Below are positions 17,285 to 26,344 of a stretch of 64,000 nucleotides of DNA, piece by piece. This DNA is from Arcobacter iocasae (GTDB lineage: Bacteria; Campylobacterota; Campylobacteria; Campylobacterales; Arcobacteraceae). Positions within the stretch are counted from its first letter, which is position 1; every line of letters starts with the position of its first letter. A program made the position numbers and the translations under genes. The DNA lies in NCBI RefSeq assembly GCF_042214795.1, contig NZ_CP090177.1, positions 2,976,001 to 3,040,000 on the forward strand, in the 5' to 3' direction. The notes under the pieces were generated by a model. The model saw only the letters and a list, made by a program, of their open reading frames with translations, was not told the DNA's origin and did not search any database.

Positions 17285-17538
17285 TGTCACACTGTCCGTT
17301 CTGTAAAAAAAAGATTGCTATGAGCAAAGCATTTTGTTCAAGAAGTTGTAAAGAAAATTATTTTCAACTAATAGCAATACAAGTTCCAAAACCATTCTTA
17401 AAAAGAATATTTGTGTTTTGTGATCCTGAACAAAGAGAAGCAGAAATAGAAAACTTCGCTGATAGACATGGTTGGCGATTAGATTTATTAAAGAATAAAA
17501 TTGATGAATTAGCAGTAGAGCATGGATTCACCAACTGA
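17284..17538 (+). CDS. Small zinc-ribbon-like protein
   Basis: This 84-residue protein begins with a probable treble-clef or zinc-ribbon knuckle pair, CPFC (residues 4-7) and CSRSC (18-22). A region rich in aromatic and charged residues follows, without membrane segments. Its start overlaps the previous stop (TAATG), and its end overlaps the following receiver-PAS gene by 17 nt, so all are co-translated. The fold resembles small FCS/MYND-like zinc modules that mediate protein or nucleic-acid contacts. The function is unknown. Confidence 0.75.
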   Translation: MSHCPFCKKKIAMSKAFCSRSCKENYFQLIAIQVPKPFLKRIFVFCDPEQREAEIENFADRHGWRLDLLKNKIDELAVEHGFTN

Positions 17539-18832
17539 CCAAACTGATCTAAAAAATTCAATAATTAATAAATCAACAATTCTTTATGCAGAAGATGAAA
17601 ATATTCTCAGAGAAGAAGTTTCTAACATACTACAAGGTTTTTTCCAAAAAGTTTTTATTGCATTAAATGGTGAAGAAGCCTTAGATATCTATGAAAAAAA
17701 TAAAAAAGAAATAGATATCTTACTCACTGATATAAATATGCCAAAGATGAACGGGATAGAACTAATTTCACAAATAAGGCAAAAGGATAGGAATCTTCCC
17801 ATTCTTATTTGTACTGCATTTAATGAACCTCTAATATTAATAAAAGCTATTAAACTAGGGGTTAATGACTATATAATTAAACCAATACAAATGATTACTA
17901 CACTAAAAGTTTGTGATAAAATTCTCACAATTAGAAAAAATGAACTTCTAATTGAGAAACAACTAAAAGAATTAGAAGATTTAAAATCTATTTTAGAAGA
18001 TGAAAATTTTATAATAGAAACTAATTTAGAACACAAAATCACTCATGTAAATTCTCTTATATGTAAAGCATCAGGATATAAAAAAGAAGAACTAATAGGA
18101 CAAAGTAATAGTATTTTAAAACATCCAGATACTTCAAATACTTTCGCAGATAATTTATGGAAAACTATTAATTCAGGAGAAAAATGGCAAGGTAAGATAA
18201 AAAATCTAGCGAAAGATGGCAGTACATTTTATACAAAAACTACTATTATTCCTATATTTAATGAAAATGGAGATATTACAAAGTTTTTATCAACAGGTAC
18301 TTTAATTACATCAGAAGAAGAGGAAAAACAAAGTCTAAAGAGACTAATACTTCAACATAAAGGTGAAAAACTAAAATATGAAAGTAATATTCAACAAAAA
18401 ATTAATGAAGAAATAAATAATGCTCTTGCAAACTCTAGTAATCAAAGAAATGAACAAAACAAAAAGTTAATTCAACTTGTAAATGATTTAGATGAAGAGA
18501 TTAAAAGATTAAGAAATAAAAACATTGATAATAATTCACGAGTTTTTACATCTGAAAAGAAACTTAAAGATACAATGACAAGATTTGATAATATGCAAAT
18601 TGCCTATCAGGAAAAGATTTCAGGAATGAATATCACAATACAAACCTTGGCTAAAAAGTTTGAAGATTTAGTTAAAAAGACTAAATTAACAGTTGATAAA
18701 CTAAATAAATCTCAAGATTCAATAGCTATTTTACAAGGTTATATAGATGACTATAGAAAAAAAATAGCTGACCTTGAAGATGTTATTGCAAGTTATGAAA
18801 AAGAGTTACAAGAACTTAAAGCTAGCAAATAA
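17522..18832 (+). CDS. Receiver-PAS protein with long coiled-coil tail
   Basis: This 436-residue protein has a receiver domain (about 18-135; YAEDENI acidic cluster, D near 72 in LLTDINMPKMNG, K in IIKPIQ). A PAS domain follows (about 160-270; ASGYKKEELIGQ and KDGSTFYTKTTIIPIFNENG), then a coiled coil of about 160 residues to the C-terminus. It has no kinase, cyclase or DNA-binding output. It could act by oligomerising or by contacting another machine, for example chemotaxis or polarity proteins, but this is inference. The receiver resembles that of the degenerate-GGDEF protein at 10.1-11.3 kb. Confidence 0.82.
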   Translation: MDSPTDQTDLKNSIINKSTILYAEDENILREEVSNILQGFFQKVFIALNGEEALDIYEKNKKEIDILLTDINMPKMNGIELISQIRQKDRNLPILICTAFNEPLILIKAIKLGVNDYIIKPIQMITTLKVCDKILTIRKNELLIEKQLKELEDLKSILEDENFIIETNLEHKITHVNSLICKASGYKKEELIGQSNSILKHPDTSNTFADNLWKTINSGEKWQGKIKNLAKDGSTFYTKTTIIPIFNENGDITKFLSTGTLITSEEEEKQSLKRLILQHKGEKLKYESNIQQKINEEINNALANSSNQRNEQNKKLIQLVNDLDEEIKRLRNKNIDNNSRVFTSEKKLKDTMTRFDNMQIAYQEKISGMNITIQTLAKKFEDLVKKTKLTVDKLNKSQDSIAILQGYIDDYRKKIADLEDVIASYEKELQELKASK

Positions 18833-18833
18833 T

Positions 18834-19646
18834 CTAAGATACTCTTTTTTTCATAATAAATAAAATAAAAAATGCTACAATTAATATACAAAATGATTGT
18901 AGCATACCCATTGTCAGCCACCCATCATATATAAAGCCTAATTGAACATCTGGTTGTCTAAAAAACTCAGCAGTTATTCTAGCAAGTGAATAGCACAATG
19001 CATAAATAATAGCTAATTGTCCATCAAATTTTTTTCTATTTCTAAAATATACTAATATTAAGAATATAACTAATCCCTCAAGGAATGCTTCATATATTTG
19101 AGAAGGATGTCTTAAAACACCATCTACATATATTCCCCAAGGTAGGTCTGTAACTCTTCCTACCAGCTCTTGATTAAAGAAGTTCCCAAATCTACCAAAT
19201 ATATATCCAAAACTAATTCCTAAAACTGCAATATCAGTTATAAACCAAAAAGATACTTTGTTTTTTTTGCAAAATAATAAAGAAGCAATTAAAAAACCAA
19301 TAAATGCACCATGATAACTCATTCCTGAAATTCCAATATATGTTCCATCAACAAAAGGATTAAATATTTGCCAAGGATGAGTTAAATAATACTTTGTATG
19401 TGTATCATAAAATAAGACATATCCTATTCTAGCACCTAAAATAACACCAATTTCAGCCCACCAAATATAAGAATCAAAAATTTCTTGTTTGATATTTATT
19501 TTGTCATAATTTATAAACCATTTAGCAACATAAATTGCACTCAAAAGTGCAAAGGCATACATGATTCCATACCAGTGAACGGAAACAGGACCTAAATGAA
19601 AGGCTATTGGGTTAAACTGAGAATATATATTTTGCCAAAACTCCAT
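18834..19646 (-). CDS. lgt: Prolipoprotein diacylglyceryl transferase
   Basis: Lgt attaches diacylglycerol to the lipobox cysteine of prelipoproteins at the inner membrane. The 270-residue protein has about seven hydrophobic segments and the family signature GRFGNFFNQE (near residues 150-160). It also has YHGAFIGFLIA and HPSQIYEA. Its ATG overlaps the stop of the upstream Fe-S protein gene by one base. At least two lipoprotein substrates are encoded in this window (33160 and 48043). Confidence 0.96.
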   Translation of the reverse strand: MEFWQNIYSQFNPIAFHLGPVSVHWYGIMYAFALLSAIYVAKWFINYDKINIKQEIFDSYIWWAEIGVILGARIGYVLFYDTHTKYYLTHPWQIFNPFVDGTYIGISGMSYHGAFIGFLIASLLFCKKNKVSFWFITDIAVLGISFGYIFGRFGNFFNQELVGRVTDLPWGIYVDGVLRHPSQIYEAFLEGLVIFLILVYFRNRKKFDGQLAIIYALCYSLARITAEFFRQPDVQLGFIYDGWLTMGMLQSFCILIVAFFILFIMKKRVS

Positions 19647-20944
19647 TAATCTAATGCCTCAGCTATTAATTCAATTGGATTTTTAAATACCACATCCACA
19701 TCTGCTTGATATAAAGAGTTTGTAATTTGCATTCTACATGCACTACATTCTGCACTTACAACTTGTGCTTTAGTCTCTTTTATCATTGCAGCTTTTGGTG
19801 CACCTGCTGCTTTTGCGAAGTCATATTTTTCAGTTTGCATAGTAACTCCTCCAAAACCACAACATCTATTTGAATCGCTCATTTCTGTTAAAACATAATT
19901 TTGTTTTAATAAGTCTCTTGGCTCTTTCCAAACATTTTGCATCTTTTTAGCATGACATGGATCATGATAAGTTACCACATCATCAATTTTTTTACCAGAA
20001 CTTGCTAATACTTCTTTTAGTTTAGTATTATTTTCAAGCCATTTTGTAGCCATAAATACTTTTTTAGATAATTTTATAGCCCTTGCTTTCCACTCTGGTT
20101 GATTATGTAAATAGTGTTCCCAATCTTGATTAATCATAGCACTACAGGTAGCTTCAGGAATAATTATGGCATCAACATCATCAATCCATGTTTCAAAATA
20201 CTCTATATTTTTTTTAACTAAATAATCAACAGTATCAAAGTCACCTGTAAAATATGCAGGGGCTCCACAACACAATTGTTTTTTAGGAATAAAAATATCT
20301 ATTTCTAATTTCTTTAAAATATCAACTAAACTATCACCAATATTTGTATAACTATAATTACCCATACAACCAATAAAAATAGCAACTCTATTTTTTTTAC
20401 TACTATCTTTGTTTTCCACATTAGAAGGAATATTTTCTGGATATTTATTTAAAAATGTTCTCTTGTCTGCATATGGTAGGGCTCTATCTTTTTTTACAAT
20501 TGGTAAAGAAAATCTAGGAACAGCAGAACTGCTTTTCTCTTCAATTTTTATTGCACAGGTTTGAAACATCCAACCAAGCTTAGACATAAAGTCCATAATT
20601 TTTCTATGTCTTAATAAAAAGAAAAAAGCTCTTTTATACCATGCTATTCCATATTTTTTAGCAATATCAGAACGAACTTGTTCAATAATCATATCTGTTG
20701 GTAAGTCATTTGGACAAACTTCCACACAGTTTGTACATAAAAAACAACTTTCAAAAATATCTTTTGCATTTTTATCTAATTCTAATTCATTTCTCTCATA
20801 TGCACCTAATAAATCAATAAATCCTCTTGGAGAGGTTGCTTCATCTTGATTTATATTAAATATTGTACATACAGGTTTACATTTTCCACATTTAACGCAA
20901 TCATCGCTAATGCTTGTATAATCAAATTTATTAATTGTTTTCAT
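19646..20944 (-). CDS. (Fe-S)-binding oxidoreductase subunit, GlcF/HdrD-like
   Basis: This 432-residue soluble protein has two 4Fe-4S ferredoxin motifs near the N-terminus (CVKCGKCKPVC and CFLCTNCVEVCP). It also has two CCG domains in the C-terminal half (CCGAPAYF and CCGFGG), the layout of glycolate oxidase GlcF and heterodisulfide reductase D. No flavoprotein partner such as GlcD is adjacent. It is placed between hemN and lgt with single-base overlaps on both sides. The electron donor and substrate are therefore unknown, and GlcF is only a structural label. Confidence 0.85.
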   Translation of the reverse strand: MKTINKFDYTSISDDCVKCGKCKPVCTIFNINQDEATSPRGFIDLLGAYERNELELDKNAKDIFESCFLCTNCVEVCPNDLPTDMIIEQVRSDIAKKYGIAWYKRAFFFLLRHRKIMDFMSKLGWMFQTCAIKIEEKSSSAVPRFSLPIVKKDRALPYADKRTFLNKYPENIPSNVENKDSSKKNRVAIFIGCMGNYSYTNIGDSLVDILKKLEIDIFIPKKQLCCGAPAYFTGDFDTVDYLVKKNIEYFETWIDDVDAIIIPEATCSAMINQDWEHYLHNQPEWKARAIKLSKKVFMATKWLENNTKLKEVLASSGKKIDDVVTYHDPCHAKKMQNVWKEPRDLLKQNYVLTEMSDSNRCCGFGGVTMQTEKYDFAKAAGAPKAAMIKETKAQVVSAECSACRMQITNSLYQADVDVVFKNPIELIAEALD

Positions 20945-22323
20945 TATATAGTTTTACTAAACCTTCTTTTACTTTCTGGAATTTTTTTCAAATATGCATC
21001 AAAAGGCATACAAATGTTTCTTATAAGCATTGTACCTGTTGGATTTACTTTTATAAACTCTTTATCTAATGTCATTAGTTCAGCTTCTATAAACTCATCT
21101 AAGGCATCTACATCTTCTTTGAAGTATTCAAAAAAATCAATATGAAACTTCTCTTCAACTCTTTTAATATTTAAAGAAAAATTACTCATAAGTTCCATTA
21201 TTACAAATTGTCTTAATTGATCATCTGCACTTAATTTATAACCTTTAAATGTAGGTAATTTACCACTATCTAAAGCCTCTTCATATTGTTTTAAATCTTT
21301 GTAATTTTGTGCATAATAATTAACTCCATCACCAATTGAAGTAACACCAATACCTATTAAATCAGCGCCACCTTTTGTTGTATATCCTTGGAAGTTTCTA
21401 TGCAATTCTCTTTTTTCAATTGCTTTAAAAAGTTCATCATTTTCTTTTGCAAAGTGATCCATCCCAACCATTTTATAACCATTACTTGTAAAAAAGTCAA
21501 TTGTATCTTTTAAAATAAGTAATTTCTCACTAGGTGGTGCAAAAGTTGTTTCATCAAACTTTCTCATAGTTTTCATAAGCCAAGGAACATGAGCATAATT
21601 AAATACTGCAAATCTATCAGCGTCTAATTCTAATATTTTATGAAGTGTTTCGTTAAATGTTTCTCTATTTTGATGTGGTAAACCATATATCAAATCAATA
21701 TTTATAGACTTGATTCCAGCTTCTCTTGCAATATTCACAACATTTTGAGTTGTTTCGTATGGTTGGATTCTATGAATAGTTTTTTGAACTTCTTCATCTA
21801 AATCTTGAACCCCAAAACTTAATCTATTGAATCCACCTTTTTTTAGAACATCCATATGCTCTTTTGTAAAATATCTAGGATCCACTTCACATGAAATTTC
21901 AGCATCGCTACTAAAGTTTGGAAAACTTCTTTTTATCATAAAAATTACTTCATCTAATTGTTCAGGTGAAAAATAAGTTGGAGTTCCTCCACCAAAGTGC
22001 ATTTGAGTCACTTTTCTTGAAGTATCAACATATTTTTCAAGTATTTTTAGCTCTTTTTGTACATACTCTAAATATCTTACTTTTTTATCTTCTTTAGATG
22101 TAAAAATTACATTACATCCGCAAAAATAACAGGCGCTTCTACAAAATGGAAGATGAAGATATAATGATAGATTTCGTGAAGAGTCTTGCTTTGCAAAAAT
22201 ATCTATTAAATCATCTTGTGAAAATTCTTCTGTAAACTCAGGAGCTGTTGGATATGAAGTATATCTAGGCCCTGGTTTTGAGTATTTTTCAAATTTTTTA
22301 AAATCAATCATTTCTTTTACCAT
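20944..22323 (-). CDS. hemN: Oxygen-independent coproporphyrinogen III oxidase
   Basis: HemN is a radical SAM decarboxylase that converts coproporphyrinogen III to protoporphyrinogen IX without oxygen. The 459-residue protein starts with the family's KYSKPGPRYTSYPTAPEF. The cluster motif CRSACYFCGCN (near 60-70) includes the extra Cys that separates true HemN from HemW. HFGGGTPTYF and the C-terminal helical domain are present. It overlaps argF by 20 nt from this ATG, and a second ATG four codons in (22311) would shorten the overlap. hemB and hemD are also in this window. Confidence 0.95.
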   Translation of the reverse strand: MVKEMIDFKKFEKYSKPGPRYTSYPTAPEFTEEFSQDDLIDIFAKQDSSRNLSLYLHLPFCRSACYFCGCNVIFTSKEDKKVRYLEYVQKELKILEKYVDTSRKVTQMHFGGGTPTYFSPEQLDEVIFMIKRSFPNFSSDAEISCEVDPRYFTKEHMDVLKKGGFNRLSFGVQDLDEEVQKTIHRIQPYETTQNVVNIAREAGIKSINIDLIYGLPHQNRETFNETLHKILELDADRFAVFNYAHVPWLMKTMRKFDETTFAPPSEKLLILKDTIDFFTSNGYKMVGMDHFAKENDELFKAIEKRELHRNFQGYTTKGGADLIGIGVTSIGDGVNYYAQNYKDLKQYEEALDSGKLPTFKGYKLSADDQLRQFVIMELMSNFSLNIKRVEEKFHIDFFEYFKEDVDALDEFIEAELMTLDKEFIKVNPTGTMLIRNICMPFDAYLKKIPESKRRFSKTI

Positions 22324-23230
22324 CTAACCAAACCATAACACCTTTTTGTGCATGCAGTCTGTTTTCAGCTTCTTCAAATACTTTACTTTGAGGTCCTTCA
22401 AATACCTCTTCAGATACTTCGTACTCTCTATAAGCTGGTAAACAATGTAAGAAAATAGCATCACTAGTTGCATAAGACATAAGTTTTGTATCTACTATAT
22501 ATCCTGTAAAATCTTTTACTCTTTTTTCTTTTTCATCTTCTTGTCCCATAGATACCCAAGTATCAGTTGTAACAACGCTTGAACCCTTTATAGCTTCAAT
22601 TGGATCATTTCCAATTATTATTTTAGCACCTGATTCTTTTGCAAAGTCTAAAGCTCTATCTAAAATTTCTTGTTTTACTTCATAACCTTTTGGAGTGGCA
22701 ATTCTAAGTTCAAAACCAAGTTTTGCTGCTAGCATAAGCCATGAATGAGCTAGATTATTTCCATCTCCAACATATGCAGCAACTAAATCTTTGTCTTTAC
22801 CTTCTTCCATAATTGTCATATAATCAGCCATAAGTTGTACTGGATGAAAATCATCAGTTAATCCATTTATAACAGGTACTTTTGAATATTTTGTAAACTC
22901 TTCAAGTTTTGAGTGTTCAAAAGTTCTAATCATTACCATATCAACCATTCTTGAAATAACTCTTGAAGTATCACTCATTGGTTCACCTCGTCCTAATTGT
23001 ATATCATTTGATGATAAAAATAGTCCTACTCCACCTAATTGATAAATACCAGTTTCAAAAGATACTCTTGTTCTTGTTGAACTTTTTTCAAAAATCATTC
23101 CAAGCACTTGTTTAGGTAAATACTCTTTAAAGTTTCTTTGTTTTGTTTCAGCTTTTATTTGCTTTGCTAGTTCTAGAATTTCTAATAATTCTTCTTTACT
23201 AAAATCTGCAATTGTTAAGAAATGTCTCAT
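22304..23230 (-). CDS. argF: Ornithine carbamoyltransferase
   Basis: ArgF forms citrulline from ornithine and carbamoyl phosphate. The 308-residue product has the carbamoyl-phosphate motif SSTRTRVSFE (near 52-61), the central FHPVQLMADYMT and the ornithine-side HCLPA motif. Ribosome-site context and length are normal. It heads the minus-strand run argF-hemN-glcF-like-lgt and diverges from nrdD across a 202-nt gap. Confidence 0.97.
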   Translation of the reverse strand: MRHFLTIADFSKEELLEILELAKQIKAETKQRNFKEYLPKQVLGMIFEKSSTRTRVSFETGIYQLGGVGLFLSSNDIQLGRGEPMSDTSRVISRMVDMVMIRTFEHSKLEEFTKYSKVPVINGLTDDFHPVQLMADYMTIMEEGKDKDLVAAYVGDGNNLAHSWLMLAAKLGFELRIATPKGYEVKQEILDRALDFAKESGAKIIIGNDPIEAIKGSSVVTTDTWVSMGQEDEKEKRVKDFTGYIVDTKLMSYATSDAIFLHCLPAYREYEVSEEVFEGPQSKVFEEAENRLHAQKGVMVWLDGKRND

Positions 23231-23432
23231 TCTAATCCCTTGTTTTTATAAAAGCAAATATTATATTAGAATTGGCTTTATTTTAAACTTAATTATTAAT
23301 CTAGTTTACTTAAAAAATATAAATAAATATCTTTTGAAAAGACCTTAATAATGACACTTTAGTGACTTTTTAAGTAATTACAAATTAAGACAATATTACT
23401 TAAACTTTGCTTATTAGATTGAAGGGATAAAA
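23231..23432. other. Divergent promoter region between argF and nrdD
   Basis: This 202-nt AT-rich gap must hold promoters for both argF and the anaerobic ribonucleotide reductase operon. A clear ribosome site (GAAGGGAT) precedes nrdD. I looked for FNR-type (TTGAT-N4-ATCAA) and NrdR-type palindromes and found no convincing match. No open reading frame is supported. Confidence 0.5.
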
Positions 23433-25547
23433 ATGGAAAAATATATATTCAAAAGGGATAAAGAAAAAGAAGAATACCAATCTTATAAAATAAAAGATGC
23501 AATTAAAAAAGCATTTAAAAGTGAACAAGTACCATATGATGAAAGAGTATTTTTTAATGTTGTTAATAAATTAGGATTAATTGAAGAATTATTTGTAGAA
23601 GATATTCAAGATATTATAGAAAAAGAGCTTTATAATTTTAAGTATTTTGAGGTAATGAAATCATTTATGGTCTATAGACATACTCACAAACTACAAAGGG
23701 AACATGTCTTAGGATTAAGTGAAGATACGACTTTTATAAACTCGACGCAAACTGTTGAAGAGTATATTTTAAAAAGTGATTGGAGAGTAAATGCTAACTC
23801 AAATACTGGTTATTCACATGCGGGTCTTATAAATAATAGTGCAGGAAAAATAATTGCAAATTATTGGTTGGATAAAATATATTCTAAAAAAGAAGGTTAT
23901 GCCCATAGAAATGCTGATTATCATATACATGATTTGGATTGTTTAAGTGGATATTGTGCAGGATGGAGTTTAAGGATTTTACTTGATGAGGGATTTAATA
24001 AGGTGAGAGGAAGAGTAGAAAGTAGTGCTCCAAATCATTTTAGAGAAGCTTTAGGACAAATGGCAAACTTCTTGGGAATACTACAAAGTGAATGGGCAGG
24101 AGCTCAAGCCTTTAGTAGCTTTGATACTTATTTAGCTCCTTATGTATTTAAAGATAATTTAGAATATAAAGAGATAAAAAAAGCTGTTAGAAGTTTTATT
24201 TATAATCTAAATGTTCCAGCGCGTTGGGGACAAAGTCCTTTTACTAATATTACTATTGATTGGACTGTTCCAAATGATTTAAAAGATCAAATTCCAACAC
24301 GAAATCAAAAACACCTTTTTAAAGACTTTGAAGATGAGATTCTTCTAAAAAAACTAAGAATAAAAGGATATAACTCATTTGAAGAGTTAACATATAAAGA
24401 TTTTCAAAATGAGATGAACCTTATAAATAAAGCTTATTATGAAATAATGACAGAAGGTGATAAAACAGGTCAGCCTTTTACTTTTCCTATTCCTACAGTT
24501 AATATCACAGAAGATTTTGATTGGTATGGAGAAAATACAGATTTATTATTTGAAAATACAGCGAAAATCGGAAGTTCATATTTCCAAAACTTTATTGGTA
24601 GTCAATATGCAAAAGATGAAAATGGAAATTTAATTCCAAATGAAAAAGCCTATAAACCAGGTCATGTTAGAAGTATGTGTTGTAGATTACAACTTGACTT
24701 AAGAGAACTTCTTAAAAGAGGAGGGGGATTATTTGGAAGTGCTGAAATGACAGGAAGCATTGGTGTAGTTACGATCAATATGGCTAGACTTGGATATTTG
24801 TATAAAGGTGATATAAATAGTTTACTTAAAAAACTAGAAGAGCTTATGGATTTAGCAAAATCAACACTAGAGAAAAAAAGAGTCTTTATTCAAGATATGT
24901 ATGAAAGAGGTCTTTTCCCATATACAAAAAGATATCTAAAAGGATTTAATAATCATTTTTCGACCATTGGAGTAAATGGAATGAATGAGATGCTTAAAAA
25001 CTATTTTTCTAATGAAGTTGACATGGCTTCAAACATTGGAAATGATTTTTGCATAGAATTATTAGATTTTATGAGAGATAAAATGCTTCAATATCAAGAG
25101 GAAACTGGTAATTTATATAATTTGGAAGCAACACCAGCTGAGGGTACAACTTATAGATTTGCCAAAGAAGATAAAAAAAGATTTAAAGATATTATTCAAG
25201 CTGGATTTGATAAAAATATCTACTATACAAACTCTTCTCAACTTCCAGCAAACTATACAGATGATCCATTTGAAGCATTAACTCTACAAGATGAACTTCA
25301 GTGTAAATATACAGGTGGGACAGTTTTACACTTATATATGAATGAAAGAATTTCATCAATAGAGTCTTGTAGAAAATTTGTAAAAAATGTAATTACGAAC
25401 TTTAGACTTCCTTATATAACCGTAACGCCACTATTTTCTATTTGTGAGAAACATGGATATCTAAATGGAGAGCACGAGTTTTGCCCAAAATGTGATGAAG
25501 AAATTTTAAAACAGGAGATAAAAGATGAATTATCAAGAATTGCTTAA
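23433..25547 (+). CDS. nrdD: Class III (anaerobic) ribonucleotide reductase, large part lacking the glycyl-radical loop
   Basis: NrdD reduces ribonucleoside triphosphates anaerobically. This 704-residue chain has an N-terminal ATP-cone (about 3-92, overall activity control). The catalytic barrel includes the active-site region SMCCRLQLDL (near 415). A C-terminal zinc module follows, with CEKHG and CPKC. The chain ends 16 residues after CPKC, before the glycyl-radical RVxGY loop that normally completes the enzyme. That loop is encoded by the next small gene in another frame. It diverges from argF and is followed by an NrdG-type activase. Confidence 0.95.
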   Translation: MEKYIFKRDKEKEEYQSYKIKDAIKKAFKSEQVPYDERVFFNVVNKLGLIEELFVEDIQDIIEKELYNFKYFEVMKSFMVYRHTHKLQREHVLGLSEDTTFINSTQTVEEYILKSDWRVNANSNTGYSHAGLINNSAGKIIANYWLDKIYSKKEGYAHRNADYHIHDLDCLSGYCAGWSLRILLDEGFNKVRGRVESSAPNHFREALGQMANFLGILQSEWAGAQAFSSFDTYLAPYVFKDNLEYKEIKKAVRSFIYNLNVPARWGQSPFTNITIDWTVPNDLKDQIPTRNQKHLFKDFEDEILLKKLRIKGYNSFEELTYKDFQNEMNLINKAYYEIMTEGDKTGQPFTFPIPTVNITEDFDWYGENTDLLFENTAKIGSSYFQNFIGSQYAKDENGNLIPNEKAYKPGHVRSMCCRLQLDLRELLKRGGGLFGSAEMTGSIGVVTINMARLGYLYKGDINSLLKKLEELMDLAKSTLEKKRVFIQDMYERGLFPYTKRYLKGFNNHFSTIGVNGMNEMLKNYFSNEVDMASNIGNDFCIELLDFMRDKMLQYQEETGNLYNLEATPAEGTTYRFAKEDKKRFKDIIQAGFDKNIYYTNSSQLPANYTDDPFEALTLQDELQCKYTGGTVLHLYMNERISSIESCRKFVKNVITNFRLPYITVTPLFSICEKHGYLNGEHEFCPKCDEEILKQEIKDELSRIA

Positions 25548-25689
25548 AAAAAATAGTGAAAAAAGAACAAAATGTATAGTTTATACTAGAGTTATGGGTT
25601 ACCACAGACCAGTTGAAAGCTTCAATATAGGTAAAAAAGGTGAACATAAAGAAAGAATCAAATTTGTTGAATCAAAAAATTGTTTATGA
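25525..25689 (+). CDS. Separate glycyl-radical segment of NrdD (54 aa)
   Basis: This 54-residue gene overlaps the nrdD end by 23 nt in another frame. Residues 13-38 contain KRT, then RVMGYHRPVESFN, then GKKGE, which match the C-terminal glycyl-radical loop of class III ribonucleotide reductases; G25 is the probable radical site. An AGGAG site (25513-25517) sits 7 nt before the ATG, and an in-frame TAA (25519-25521) lies between them. It is therefore translated on its own rather than being a frameshifted tail. Known analogy: YfiD/GrcA, a stand-alone glycyl-radical spare part for pyruvate formate-lyase. It must dock on NrdD to make an active enzyme. Confidence 0.85.
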   Translation: MNYQELLKKNSEKRTKCIVYTRVMGYHRPVESFNIGKKGEHKERIKFVESKNCL

Positions 25690-26344
25690 TTTTACAAAAT
25701 TTACAACTACAGATTACATAGGATATTTATCTTGTGTAATCTGGTTTAAAGGGTGTAATATGAGATGTCAATATTGTTATAATGATGATATTGTATTTTC
25801 TAAAAATGGTAATTACTCTTTAAATGATATTTTAACTTTTTTGAAAAATAGAGTAGGGATGCTTGATGCTGTAGTATTATCAGGAGGGGAAGCAAGCCTT
25901 TATGATTTGACTACTATTTGTAAAAAAATTAAAGAGTTGGGATTTAAAATAAAACTAGATACCAATGGCACAAATCTCATTTTAATAAAAGAGCTTATAA
26001 ACGATAAACTAATAGATTATATGGCAATAGATTTTAAAGCACCAAAATATAAATATAAAACGATAACAGGTGTAAATAGATATACTCAAGTTATTAATAC
26101 AATAAAATATCTGATAGATATTAATTTTAATTTTGAACTTAGAACTACAGTTAATTCAAGCTTATTAGATGAAAAAGATATAAATAGTATGATAAATATA
26201 ATTAGCACTTTGGGATATAAAAACATATATTATTTACAAAACTTTTTACAAACTACTTCAAATATTGGAAATATTCAAAAACAAAGAGATATAAATAAAG
26301 AAGAACTTATACAAAATAGTTTAACTATTCAATGGAGAAATTAA
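25640..26344 (+). CDS. nrdG: Radical SAM activase of anaerobic ribonucleotide reductase
   Basis: This 234-residue protein has the radical SAM cluster motif CNMRCQYC (near residues 39-46), the SAM-binding GGE in VLSGGEASL and a TNG strand. It resembles the longer NrdG2-type activases. By position it should install the glycyl radical, here on the separate 54-residue subunit. The GTG at 25640 overlaps that gene by 50 nt. TTG codons at 25664 and 25667 give the more usual N-terminal length and are also possible. Its 3' end overlaps the convergent response regulator gene by 24 nt. Confidence 0.88.
   Translation: MNIKKESNLLNQKIVYDFTKFTTTDYIGYLSCVIWFKGCNMRCQYCYNDDIVFSKNGNYSLNDILTFLKNRVGMLDAVVLSGGEASLYDLTTICKKIKELGFKIKLDTNGTNLILIKELINDKLIDYMAIDFKAPKYKYKTITGVNRYTQVINTIKYLIDINFNFELRTTVNSSLLDEKDINSMINIISTLGYKNIYYLQNFLQTTSNIGNIQKQRDINKEELIQNSLTIQWRN

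Noticed and set aside
20944..22323. Second HemN when compared with the gene at 60.9 kb
   Set aside because: The gene at 60.9 kb lacks the extra Cys after the radical SAM motif and is shorter. It is the heme chaperone HemW, so the two are not duplicates.
25501..25560. A sequencing frameshift splitting nrdD from its glycyl-radical tail
   Set aside because: The tail frame has an in-frame TAA at 25519-25521, an AGGAG site and an ATG at proper spacing, so a single base error would not give this arrangement. I treat it as a genuine separate gene.
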